From the NCBI GenBank assembly GCA_038230955.1, contig JBBRMG010000014.1, positions 1 to 30,575 on the forward strand: 30,575 bases of DNA, written 5' to 3'. The notes beneath the pieces were generated by a model. That model worked only from the letters and a program-made list of their open reading frames with translations. It did not search any database and was not told the DNA's origin. This stretch comes from JBBRMG01 sp038230955. GTDB taxonomy: Bacteria; Patescibacteriota; Doudnabacteria; UBA920. The translations under genes and the position numbers were made by a program. Below, piece by piece: positions 14,157-21,687 of the stretch. Position 1 is the stretch's first letter. Every line of letters starts with the position of its first letter.

Positions 14157-14870
14157 ATGAAAATAATTTTGGTTATTTTAGCGGTTATCATTATTTATGT
14201 TGTCTATGTTTACGTTCGAATCTTTGTTGCGTCCCACGACTCTCCTCTTCCGGTCATTACCCAAGTAGATATAGAACAAGGCCAAGGTAGTCCGCTTCGT
14301 TATATCGCAGCTGGAGACAGTACCGCCGTAGGCCAAGGGGCATCATCCGTTGAACACACCTACCCCAGACTTATTGCGGCTGAATTAGCAAAACATAACC
14401 ATGTTGTATACAGAAACATTGCAGCTAGAGGGGCCCAAACCGCGGACGTTATTAACAATCAGTTGAAACAAATTATTGAGTTTAATCCCGATATTATTAC
14501 AATTTCCATTAGCGCCAACGACGTCACACATCTCAAATCGAATGACCGCATTTTTAAAACCTACCGGACAATACTGGACGAACTGACCCAGAAAACTCAG
14601 GCCAAAATCTACATTACCGGCGCACCCAATTTCAACGGCGCTTCGCTCTTACCGTGGCCTTACATTCAATTATTGGAAGCTAAGTCGAAATCGTTTAATC
14701 AACAACTGACACAATTAGAAACCGCTCGAGTAAAAATTATTCCTATTCATGACTTTGGCTGGGATCAATTTCCTGATCGCAGTGTAACTTACTCTGCTGA
14801 CCATTTTCACCCCAATGACATTGGGTATCAAAACTGGGCTAAAGCCTTCCTCTCAAAAATGCAACAATAA
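14157..14870 (+). CDS. Membrane-anchored SGNH/GDSL hydrolase
   Basis: 237 aa. Residues 1-24 are a single membrane anchor, so the enzyme faces outward. The blocks are GDSTAVGQGAS (catalytic Ser of the GDS motif), a Gly block ARGAQTADVI, SANDVTH (Asn block) and DHFHPNDIGY with the catalytic Asp and His. Such enzymes hydrolyse esters of lipids, sugars or acyl groups on cell-surface polymers; the substrate is unknown. A TGCTATAGT extended -10 lies about 25 nt before the ATG, in the region shared with the divergent ABC-F gene. Confidence 0.9.
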   Translation: MKIILVILAVIIIYVVYVYVRIFVASHDSPLPVITQVDIEQGQGSPLRYIAAGDSTAVGQGASSVEHTYPRLIAAELAKHNHVVYRNIAARGAQTADVINNQLKQIIEFNPDIITISISANDVTHLKSNDRIFKTYRTILDELTQKTQAKIYITGAPNFNGASLLPWPYIQLLEAKSKSFNQQLTQLETARVKIIPIHDFGWDQFPDRSVTYSADHFHPNDIGYQNWAKAFLSKMQQ

Positions 14871-14871
14871 C

Positions 14872-14904
14872 AAAACCGCTTCACCATATCAGCAAAGCGG
14901 TTTT
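14872..14904. terminator. Bidirectional intrinsic terminator
   Basis: A 10-bp perfect inverted repeat AAAACCGCTT/AAGCGGTTTT around a 13-nt loop, between the convergent genes ending at 14870 and 14916. Confidence 0.85.
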
Positions 14905-14915
14905 AAGTTAAAAAT

Positions 14916-15269
14916 TTATTTGACTGGGGTGGGAGCCGGAGTGACTGGAGATGTAAACGCAGGGATATCAGATTTACTGGTGTCACACTTGTCGTTTAGG
15001 GAACAGGTGGCGCCTTGTCCTTCGCCGTGCATCATTTCATAGTCACCATAACCATGCATGAAGCTACCGTGTTCAAGCTCTGATTTAAACTCACCAATTT
15101 TGACTCCAAAACAGAATACAATGATTAGCAAAATAAGACCAACCAGCCAACGCAACATATGATGACCATGCGGGTCATTGTGCCACATTTTCATACCATT
15201 CCACCCAGCAGGTTTTGGCCCGTTCATAGTGTCGGGATTATAAGCATTTTGTTGATTATCCTGATCCAT
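14916..15269 (-). CDS. His/Met-rich single-pass membrane protein, unknown function
   Basis: 117 aa from ATG 15269, preceded by CAGGAAA. A polar N-terminus with a His/Met-rich juxtamembrane stretch (MKMWHNDPHGHHM, 26-38), one membrane helix (41-57), then a second His/Met cluster (EHGSFMHGYGDYEMMHGEG, 66-84), Cys89 and Cys95, and a Pro/Thr-rich tail. Metal-binding-type clusters on both sides of one helix suggest a metal sensor, chaperone or scavenger, but this is inference. It resembles the Met/His-rich protein at 423-812 in composition, not in fold. No family recognised. Confidence 0.75.
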   Translation of the reverse strand: MDQDNQQNAYNPDTMNGPKPAGWNGMKMWHNDPHGHHMLRWLVGLILLIIVFCFGVKIGEFKSELEHGSFMHGYGDYEMMHGEGQGATCSLNDKCDTSKSDIPAFTSPVTPAPTPVK

Positions 15270-15359
15270 ATTATTTCCTGTTAATGACTGCTCTGCCCCT
15301 CTATAATAACACATAATTGATAGCACATCATTCCTACTACTATGGCAATGGATGTATGA

Positions 15360-16613
15360 TTAATATTTGAAAGTATTTTTGGCCGCTGCATTAATAAATT
15401 CTTCTGTATAATCTCTGCCCTTTGTATAAAGCTGCTTTATGGTGGGAATGCGGGCTGGATTGTATAATTTGGCGTATTTATTTTTACGGCCACATACAGC
15501 ATCACAAAAAATCTTTGCGGCAATTCCAGAATACGTCATACCGTTACCAGAAAAAGCAGTGGCCACAAGTTGATGTTGCTTGAATTGACCAATCAACGCT
15601 AGGCCATCACTCGGTTCCAATATTTGCCCACTCCATTTATGAACTATACGGTACGGATTTTTGCCCAATAGTTTATTAGTGTAGGCTTTTAATGCCCGGA
15701 AATTTTTTTGCTCACCAAAAGCGATTTCTTTTCGGTTATCTTCACCTCCGATAATCATTCTGTCATGCATGCCCATGCGGTCAATTCGAAAGTAATGATA
15801 TGGGTTATTGCTGTCTTCATAAATCCCCTCTTTGAACAGGCCTTTAGCAATTTCCAATTCGTACACATACGAGACATACATCCCCTTTTTCATGAACGTT
15901 TTGATTGGGTTATTCAACGGATCATATGTCGCTGTAATAGCATGACCAGCCTTAACAGAAAAGCCCTCACCCTTAGCAATCACCCCGAATTTTGTAGACG
16001 AGACTTTCTCAACTTCTGTTTGCTCATATATTAAAACTTCTAACTCAGCTAGAACCAGCAATAATTTACGCAAAAACTTGATTGGGTGAAATTTGCCTTG
16101 ATTAGCTAGCTCGACATAGCCGTGTTGTGGAAACCCTAAATCGTTTTTTTTCTTCAGTGACACCGGAGCACCCAGCTTTTTCATTCCCTCATACTCTTCT
16201 TGCAAATCCTTTGATTCATCCTGATCATTAATGTACGAGTAGTCATTGCATCTCATGAACTCGCATTCAATGTTTTCTTCTTTTACAATTCTTTCTATGA
16301 GATTGATAGCTTCCCCGTGGGACTCCCAAATCAGGGCGGCGTTCCTTTTCCCGTAAATATTGGTCATATCAACAGCGCTAGTATCAATAATTTGTGATAA
16401 AAACGCAGTGGTATACATTGTCGTTCCCGAGAGTAAATCACCTTTTTCCAAGATTACTACTTTCTTGCCCGCATTAGCTAGCAAGTAAGCACTTAGAAGA
16501 CCAGCTATGCCGCCCCCGACAATAGCAACGTCAGCAACAATATTGTTTTGCAATCTCGGATATCTAATGCGTGGAATTTGGTCGGACCAAGAAGTTTGTT
16601 TAGAGGGTTTCAT
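15360..16613 (-). CDS. FAD-dependent oxidoreductase (DAO family, YhfW-like, without Rieske domain)
   Basis: 417 aa. The dinucleotide-binding motif DVAIVGGGIAGLLSAYLL (29-46) with a following LEKGDLLSGTT marks the D-amino-acid-oxidase (DAO) fold. The N-terminus (SWSDQIPRIRYPRL) and the GTTMYTTAFLSQ block resemble the Bacillus YhfW group, which normally carries a C-terminal Rieske [2Fe-2S] domain. Here the protein ends soon after the FAD-binding SGNGMTYSGIAAKI block, and no CxH...CxxH pair is present. The substrate is unknown. Upstream lie a short direct repeat and a perfect palindrome. Confidence 0.88.
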   Translation of the reverse strand: MKPSKQTSWSDQIPRIRYPRLQNNIVADVAIVGGGIAGLLSAYLLANAGKKVVILEKGDLLSGTTMYTTAFLSQIIDTSAVDMTNIYGKRNAALIWESHGEAINLIERIVKEENIECEFMRCNDYSYINDQDESKDLQEEYEGMKKLGAPVSLKKKNDLGFPQHGYVELANQGKFHPIKFLRKLLLVLAELEVLIYEQTEVEKVSSTKFGVIAKGEGFSVKAGHAITATYDPLNNPIKTFMKKGMYVSYVYELEIAKGLFKEGIYEDSNNPYHYFRIDRMGMHDRMIIGGEDNRKEIAFGEQKNFRALKAYTNKLLGKNPYRIVHKWSGQILEPSDGLALIGQFKQHQLVATAFSGNGMTYSGIAAKIFCDAVCGRKNKYAKLYNPARIPTIKQLYTKGRDYTEEFINAAAKNTFKY

Positions 16614-16618
16614 AAATG

Positions 16619-16640
16619 TAGGGATATTAGGGATATTTAG
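16619..16640. repeat. Short direct repeat before the FAD oxidoreductase gene
   Basis: TAGGGATAT occurs as a near-tandem direct repeat 10 nt apart, followed by a third partial TAGGA, 6-28 nt upstream of the ATG at 16613. One copy overlaps a TAATAT -10 candidate. Confidence 0.5.
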
Positions 16641-16659
16641 GAAGATTAGTTAATTTACC

Positions 16660-16681
16660 TCATAATACCGCGCTATTATGA
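16660..16681. promoter_or_regulatory. Perfect palindrome between the methyltransferase and FAD oxidoreductase genes
   Basis: TCATAATA and TATTATGA flank CCGCGC. It lies 17 nt after the methyltransferase stop and 47 nt before the oxidoreductase start. It may be an operator or a weak attenuating hairpin; the U-run on the minus strand lies on the wrong side for a terminator. Confidence 0.5.
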
Positions 16682-16697
16682 AAAATAGATAATTATA

Positions 16698-17912
16698 TCA
16701 ATTTATGTAAAGTAGGAGGCTTTTCAAGTAGTCACCTTCCGGATAATATAGGCTGACCGGGTGATCCGCTCCAAGAATATGATAACTCAATATGCGGACG
16801 TTGCGTTTAGCGTCTTTGGCCGCTTGGAATACTAATGTTTGGAACAATGCTCTATCGACATGAGCCGAGCAAGAGCTAGTCAACAATAATCCGCCTTTAG
16901 GCAATTTCTCCATAGCTAGGCGATTAATTTCCCGGTATCCCCGACTAGCATTAGGAATGTCACTAGCTCGTTTGGCAAATGCAGGGGGGTCCAAAATAAT
17001 GAAATCATACTCCTGTGGTAATTGTTTTTGCGCTAGGAATGTAAATACATCTTCTGCGTAAAAACCATTGGCCTCTTCACTGAAACCGTTTAATTTCACA
17101 TTAGTACGAGCTCCGGCAATTGCTTGTGCATACAAATCTACCGAATCGGCTCGCTTAGCCCCACCAGCCAAAGCGTACACGCTAAACCCACCGGTATAAG
17201 AAAAGCAATTTAACACGGTTCTGCTTTTAGAATACCTTCCAACTAGCGCCCTCATCCCTCGTTGATCCAAAAACATACCGGTTTTTTGCGAATCATTCAA
17301 ACTGACGCTGAATTTCAGTCCATTTTCTGTAATAAGTAATGTGTCCTGAACTGTTTCTCCGGATGGCTCAACCAACCATCCTTCAAAATCGTCCAGCCCT
17401 TCTTTCCGCCTGGTAGGCGTTTTGGACTTTTCGTATATTCCCCGTGGTGACAACGCAATTTGCAACGTTTCGAGAATTAGTGGTTTCAGTTTTTCTATAC
17501 CAAGTGTGTTAATTTGCAAAACCAAAACATCTCCATACAAATCTACAATCAGCCCGGGTAAACTATCACCCTCTCCATTTATTAACCGGTAAGCTGTGGT
17601 ATCAGTCGACATAAACTGATGCCGCAAAGCAATCGCATCTTTAATATGCTCAACTATTACTTGTTTTGGATCGGTAGCAGTAAAGCTAATCATCCGGCCA
17701 ACAATGGACTGGCCTTTGTGGAAATAACCATAACCAACGAAGTCACCGAAGGACGTCACCACTGGCAACAGATCGCCGTTTTCAAACTCTGGATAATGGG
17801 CGACTGCGCCCATAAACACCCACGGGTGGCGGTTGCGAACGTGTTTATCCCGTTCTGGTTTTAAGACACTGGCGCGCGCTGCAATATTTTGTTCTGTGAT
17901 GATATTGGACAT
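16698..17912 (-). CDS. RlmI-like 23S rRNA (cytosine) methyltransferase
   Basis: About 404 aa. The N-terminal PUA domain (SVLKPERDKHVRNRHPWVFM, about 14-90) and central domain are followed by a Rossmann methyltransferase with motif I LNCFSYTGGFSVYAL, the acidic DSVDLY and the catalytic FIILDPPAFAK. RlmI methylates m5C1962 of 23S rRNA in E. coli; the exact site here is inferred from family. The start at 17912 is chosen because an extended -10 (TGCTATAAT) ends 9 nt upstream, which rules out the ATG at 17921. It is the only sizeable gene here that ends in TGA. Confidence 0.9.
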   Translation of the reverse strand: MSNIITEQNIAARASVLKPERDKHVRNRHPWVFMGAVAHYPEFENGDLLPVVTSFGDFVGYGYFHKGQSIVGRMISFTATDPKQVIVEHIKDAIALRHQFMSTDTTAYRLINGEGDSLPGLIVDLYGDVLVLQINTLGIEKLKPLILETLQIALSPRGIYEKSKTPTRRKEGLDDFEGWLVEPSGETVQDTLLITENGLKFSVSLNDSQKTGMFLDQRGMRALVGRYSKSRTVLNCFSYTGGFSVYALAGGAKRADSVDLYAQAIAGARTNVKLNGFSEEANGFYAEDVFTFLAQKQLPQEYDFIILDPPAFAKRASDIPNASRGYREINRLAMEKLPKGGLLLTSSCSAHVDRALFQTLVFQAAKDAKRNVRILSYHILGADHPVSLYYPEGDYLKSLLLYIN

Positions 17913-17921
17913 AATGCACAT

Positions 17922-17943
17922 ATTATAGCAGTTTTGGTATACT
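17922..17943. promoter_or_regulatory. Two divergent extended -10 promoters, nearly touching
   Basis: Minus-strand TGCTATAAT (17922-17930) drives the methyltransferase and plus-strand TGGTATACT (17935-17943) drives the GIY-YIG gene. Each ends 8-9 nt before its start codon, so both mRNAs should be leaderless. Confidence 0.65.
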
Positions 17944-17951
17944 TAAAGCAG

Positions 17952-18200
17952 ATGTACTATTTCTATATAATGCGCTGTAAGGACAATAGCCTGTACTGCG
18001 GCAGTACCAATAATGTTGAGGCTCGAGCCCAAAAACACAATAGCGGTCAAGGGTCTGCCTACGTCAGATCTCGTGGCGGTGGGGTTATTGTTTATACGGA
18101 ACAGTTTGCCGAAAAAAGCCCAGCTTTGAAACGTGAAGGCGAAGTTAAGAGGTGGTCCAAAGCAAAGAAAGAATTATTGATAAACAACTCTCATGATTAA
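17952..18200 (+). CDS. GIY-YIG domain protein (YhbQ/UPF0213-like)
   Basis: 82 aa starting MYYFYIMRCKDNSLYCG: the GIY and YIG strands appear as YFYIM and YCGST, with the catalytic-type Arg in NNVEARAQKHNSG and KKEL-type ending. It matches the short UPF0213/YhbQ/SLX1-like single-domain proteins, thought to nick or bind nucleic acid. The start at 17952 fits both the domain and a -10 box 8 nt upstream; the upstream in-frame extension overlaps the divergent gene. Its stop overlaps the next gene by 8 bp. Confidence 0.9.
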   Translation: MYYFYIMRCKDNSLYCGSTNNVEARAQKHNSGQGSAYVRSRGGGVIVYTEQFAEKSPALKREGEVKRWSKAKKELLINNSHD

Positions 18201-19236
18201 ACTAGCCAAACTCAACCGCGGTGACCAAGTCGGCATTATCTCTCCTTCGGCCGGTGTACCGGAAATATTTCCTCATGTATTCGAACAAGGGTTGAAACGA
18301 TTACGCGAAGATTTTGAATTACACCCTATTGAATACCCCACCACCCGCCAGATGGGCTCTTCATTGCAAGACCGGGCTCGCGACATTATGGCTGCGTTTG
18401 CGGACACAAGGAACAAAGCGGTGTTTGCATCCATTGGCGGCAACGACCAAATTCACCTGATTGAATTTTTAGACAAACAAATATTTCTGGATAACCCAAA
18501 ACCGTTTTTTGGTTATAGCGATAATACGCACTTACAAAACTTTCTGTGGCAGTTGGGCATTCCTTCCTATTATGGCGGTGCAATTATGCTCCAATTCGCC
18601 TGGCAAAAACAAATGCAAGACTTTACTAAGCACTATCTGAACCTAGCGCTATTTGAAACCGGTGAATTTGAATTAAAATCTAGCGAGCTGTTCAATGACA
18701 TGGGACTCGACTGGGCTGATCCTGAGAATTTAAACCGAGACCGCAAAATGGAGTCCAGCGAAGGCTGGTGTTGGGAAGGTAATACAAACGCAAGCCAAAC
18801 TGCGGAAGGAGTTTTATGGGGTGGTTGCGTGGAATCAATTCAAGCTCAGTTGGAACTAGATAAATACTTGCCTAGTAGCGAGGCTTTAACGGGCAAAATT
18901 ATGTTTTTGGAAACGTCGGAAGGAATTCCAGATGCCGCCTATGTGAAGACGGTACTCCATAACTTGGGCAAAAAAGGCTTATTATCGCCCATTAGTGCCC
19001 TTATTGTCGGACGCCCCAAGGCTTGGGAATTCAACAAACAAAATTCAGCCGAGGAAAAAACTGCCTACAAAAAAGAACAACGCCAGTTGTTCATTGAAGT
19101 ATTTCGGCAATATAATACCACAGCTCCCATTATCCAGAACATGGACTTCGGTCATACCGACCCTCAATTCGCTTTGCCCAATGGCCAGAAATTGCGCATT
19201 GATGTGGCGACAAAAAGAATTTTCGCTACTTACTAA
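18193..19236 (+). CDS. S66-family peptidase (LD-carboxypeptidase / MccF-like)
   Basis: 347 aa. The serine nucleophile Ser109 is in FFGYSDNTHL, the Glu of the triad (Glu240) in MFLETSEG and the His (His321) in DFGHTDPQ. SIGGNDQ (80-86) forms the oxyanion-side loop. S66 enzymes cut murein tetrapeptides (LdcA) or detoxify the antibiotic microcin C (MccF). The length and LETSEG/GHTDP blocks resemble the MccF side more than LdcA, but substrate cannot be assigned. It overlaps the GIY-YIG gene and meets polyprenyl synthetase tail to tail with 3 bp between stops. Confidence 0.9.
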   Translation: MIKLAKLNRGDQVGIISPSAGVPEIFPHVFEQGLKRLREDFELHPIEYPTTRQMGSSLQDRARDIMAAFADTRNKAVFASIGGNDQIHLIEFLDKQIFLDNPKPFFGYSDNTHLQNFLWQLGIPSYYGGAIMLQFAWQKQMQDFTKHYLNLALFETGEFELKSSELFNDMGLDWADPENLNRDRKMESSEGWCWEGNTNASQTAEGVLWGGCVESIQAQLELDKYLPSSEALTGKIMFLETSEGIPDAAYVKTVLHNLGKKGLLSPISALIVGRPKAWEFNKQNSAEEKTAYKKEQRQLFIEVFRQYNTTAPIIQNMDFGHTDPQFALPNGQKLRIDVATKRIFATY

Positions 19237-19239
19237 AAT

Positions 19240-20283
19240 TTAAGTACCGCGGTTACTTAACAACTTCAATAATTGTTCCCATTGTAATTTGCTAGATTTA
19301 GACATGGCAACTTCACTTAGTAACTTTTCAGCTTGCGCAAATTTCTTGGTTATTAACTCTTTACCATATTGAAGTGATCCCGATGACTGAAACAGCGCCA
19401 CTACTCGGGCCTGGTCGAGCTGTGTAAGCGATTTGCCAAACATCGACAACAGCTCACGTCTCTGTGCGGCCGTACCATTATCTAGAATGTATTGCGTAAA
19501 AATTGTTGGCCTCCGTTCGCGCAAATCTCCCAACACTGGCTTGTGTAGTTTTTTTGATTGACCTACTAAATCGAGTAAGTCATCTTGAATTTGAAAAGCA
19601 ACGCCTAGAGCAAGACCAAACTGTTCACTAAATTTATCGAGCTGGATGTTTTTTGCAGTGGCCCTACGGCCAAATAACATTGGATGAACAAAAGTATACC
19701 GTGAAGTTTTTAGAGTAATGCTTTTTTCAATTTGCTTTACGGTGACATTTAACCGTGTGGCTAAATCAACATCTAACATTTCTCCTGCTATAAGCTCGTC
19801 CATCAATAGTCCAAACTGCTCGCCTGCATTAGGCACTTTCATAAACAACTCTGCAGACCAGGACGCAATTAGATCTCCCACCAACAAAGCTTGCGATTGA
19901 GCTAGGTGATTTATATCCCCTATTCTCATTTGAACTTTGAGCAACTTTTTGGCTTGCTCGTGAACAGTTGTGACGCCATGCCGACTGCCAGCACCATCAA
20001 TAATATCATCGTGTATCAGAACAAAAGCATGGACTAATTCCAAACCTAACAGCAGTGGCATTATAGTATCCATTTGTTTCCCTCCTGCCGTGCGATACAT
20101 TAGATAACAAACATAGGGACGAATCCGTTTCCCTCCTGATAAGGCAATTTTGGCGCCCTGTGACACCAGATTAAACAGGAATGGATTGTCTAAAACACGC
20201 TGAGAATGAGCGAGTTTAGATTTCAAAAATCGATTCAAGTTTTTATCAAAAACCCTTTTAAATTGATCTATATCTCTAGTCAT
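19240..20283 (-). CDS. Polyprenyl diphosphate synthase (trans-isoprenyl)
   Basis: About 347 aa from ATG 20283. Family blocks: GGKRIRPYVCYL, the first Asp-rich motif VLIHDDIIDGAG, a metal/substrate Lys block at ITLKTSRYTF, and the second Asp motif FQIQDDLLDL. The first motif is DDIID, as in medium- or long-chain synthases; the product length (e.g. C40-C55 lipid carrier) is not certain. The residues just before the first Asp motif (Ala-Phe) are typical for longer products. An extended -10 TGCTATACT ends 11 nt before this ATG; the longer frame upstream runs through it and is rejected. Confidence 0.92.
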   Translation of the reverse strand: MTRDIDQFKRVFDKNLNRFLKSKLAHSQRVLDNPFLFNLVSQGAKIALSGGKRIRPYVCYLMYRTAGGKQMDTIMPLLLGLELVHAFVLIHDDIIDGAGSRHGVTTVHEQAKKLLKVQMRIGDINHLAQSQALLVGDLIASWSAELFMKVPNAGEQFGLLMDELIAGEMLDVDLATRLNVTVKQIEKSITLKTSRYTFVHPMLFGRRATAKNIQLDKFSEQFGLALGVAFQIQDDLLDLVGQSKKLHKPVLGDLRERRPTIFTQYILDNGTAAQRRELLSMFGKSLTQLDQARVVALFQSSGSLQYGKELITKKFAQAEKLLSEVAMSKSSKLQWEQLLKLLSNRGT

Positions 20284-20294
20284 AGGATTAATCC

Positions 20295-20303
20295 AGTATA
20301 GCA
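20295..20303 (-). promoter_or_regulatory. Extended -10 of polyprenyl synthase gene
   Basis: Minus-strand TGCTATACT ends 11 nt before the ATG at 20283. A plus-strand TATAGT at 20322-20327 may serve the divergent 62-aa gene. Confidence 0.5.
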
Positions 20304-20344
20304 TGCTGATATTCTCTATGGTATAGTCTATCAATGGGGGTAAT

Positions 20345-20533
20345 ATGATAAAAGGACGCAAAACAGACGATCCAAAAGAAGGATCTGACAAAAACACAAA
20401 CAAAAAACCAAACAACAACATAGACATTGCCGACCATCAATCGGTATCACAAAAATATTTCGCAGACAAGCTTAAGCGCAATGGCGGAGTACACGCAAGG
20501 AATTATACATTCCGCAATGGGTTGCTCAGATAA
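20345..20533 (+). CDS. Small basic hydrophilic protein (62 aa), unknown
   Basis: Rich in Lys, Asn and Asp in the first 30 residues (KDPKEGSDKNT-like, disordered), then a more structured basic C-terminus (SQKYFADKLKRNGGVHARNY). No cysteine and no membrane segment. A purine run (GGGGG) lies 4 nt before the ATG and a TATAGT further up, and a strong terminator follows, so it looks like a complete single-gene transcription unit. No family recognised. Confidence 0.6.
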   Translation: MIKGRKTDDPKEGSDKNTNKKPNNNIDIADHQSVSQKYFADKLKRNGGVHARNYTFRNGLLR

Positions 20534-20556
20534 AAGCTCCTGCACAATAGTCGCGT

Positions 20557-20595
20557 GGGTGTTGGAATAATACATTTCAACACCCCTCTTTTTTT
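20557..20595 (+). terminator. Intrinsic terminator
   Basis: GGGTGTTG and CAACACCC form an 8-bp stem around a 13-nt loop, followed by CTCTTTTTTT. It ends the 62-aa gene and insulates tsaD. Confidence 0.85.
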
Positions 20596-20609
20596 CATGA
20601 CTGTTATGT

Positions 20610-20615
20610 TATTAT
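20610..20615 (+). promoter_or_regulatory. -10 box 7 nt before tsaD
   Basis: TATTAT ends 7 nt before the ATG at 20623; no clear -35. Suggests a leaderless mRNA. Confidence 0.4.
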
Positions 20616-20622
20616 TACCTGT

Positions 20623-21687
20623 ATGAAAAGCTCAATTACCTTATTAGCCATTGAATCTAGTTGCGATGAGACTGCGGGCGCTATACTACGCGGCAATGTG
20701 TCTACAAAACGGCCAACGTTTAAAATACTATCTTCAGTCGTAAATTCCCAGATTGATATTCACCGCAAGACTGGTGGCGTCGTACCAGAAGTGGCAGCCC
20801 GCGCTCACATGCAAAACATTTTGCCGGTGGTCGAAAAAACTTTAGCAGACGCTGAACTATCACTCACTGATGTGGACTATATCGCTGTCACCAGTGGACC
20901 AGGATTAATAGTCTCTCTAATTGTGGGCACTGAATTTGCTAAAGGGCTATCGCTGGCTTCCGGGATTCCCATGCTCCCTACAAACCATATGGCCGGCCAT
21001 ATGTATTCCGCGTTTGCCGACAAACCAGAAAAAATTAAATTTCCTGTACTTTCCATTATTGTAAGCGGAGGTCATACCATGCTGGTCGTACTGAAAAATT
21101 TTTACCATTACAAAGTTATTGGCGAAACAGTCGATGATGCTGCTGGCGAAGCATTCGACAAAGTAGCGCGCCTGCTCAAGCTTCCTTATCCAGGCGGCCC
21201 GGAAATCAGTCAGTTGGCATTAAAAGGCAAAACCGATATTAGTTTTCCTCGGCCCATGATACATGAAAAAAATTATAACTTTTCTTTTTCAGGACTAAAA
21301 ACGGCTGTCCTCTATTATATAGATAAGCATACGGATAAACTTACAGGTAAAATGCACAAAACTATTAGCACCCAGCAGAAAGCTGATATCGCTATGTCGT
21401 TTGAAAACGCGGTAGCTGATGTCATAACTACTAAGGCCATGAGAGCGGTAGCTGAATATAAATGCAAAACCATCACACTCTCTGGCGGCGTAGCTGCGAA
21501 CAAAAAATTGCGCAATGAATTAGCATCGGCTAGCAAAAAACATAAAATAACATTCACCGTACCCACATTCGAACTGTGTACTGATAATGCCCAAATGATT
21601 GCTGTTGCTGCTTATTTCAATTTGCGAGGAGGTGCCAAAGAAGTACCGGCCCATACAGTGAAAGCAGACCCCAATTGGGAACTTTAA
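20623..21687 (+). CDS. tsaD: TsaD, tRNA N6-threonylcarbamoyladenosine transferase subunit
   Basis: 354 aa. Starts LLAIESSCDETAGAIL, the family's opening block; has the HxxxH iron/zinc motif NHMAGH (His122 and His126), SGGHTMLV, the DDAAGEAFDKVARLL block, the FSFSGLKTAVL segment and the C-terminal GGVAANKKLR with DNAQMIA. With TsaB, TsaE and TsaC it makes t6A37 in tRNAs reading ANN codons. None of these partners is in the window. Its stop overlaps by 3 nt the stop of the convergent secreted-protein gene. Confidence 0.97.
   Translation: MKSSITLLAIESSCDETAGAILRGNVSTKRPTFKILSSVVNSQIDIHRKTGGVVPEVAARAHMQNILPVVEKTLADAELSLTDVDYIAVTSGPGLIVSLIVGTEFAKGLSLASGIPMLPTNHMAGHMYSAFADKPEKIKFPVLSIIVSGGHTMLVVLKNFYHYKVIGETVDDAAGEAFDKVARLLKLPYPGGPEISQLALKGKTDISFPRPMIHEKNYNFSFSGLKTAVLYYIDKHTDKLTGKMHKTISTQQKADIAMSFENAVADVITTKAMRAVAEYKCKTITLSGGVAANKKLRNELASASKKHKITFTVPTFELCTDNAQMIAVAAYFNLRGGAKEVPAHTVKADPNWEL

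Noticed and set aside
20284..20427. N-terminal extension of the polyprenyl synthase
   Set aside because: It reads through the extended -10 promoter and adds an unrelated hydrophobic segment not seen in the family.
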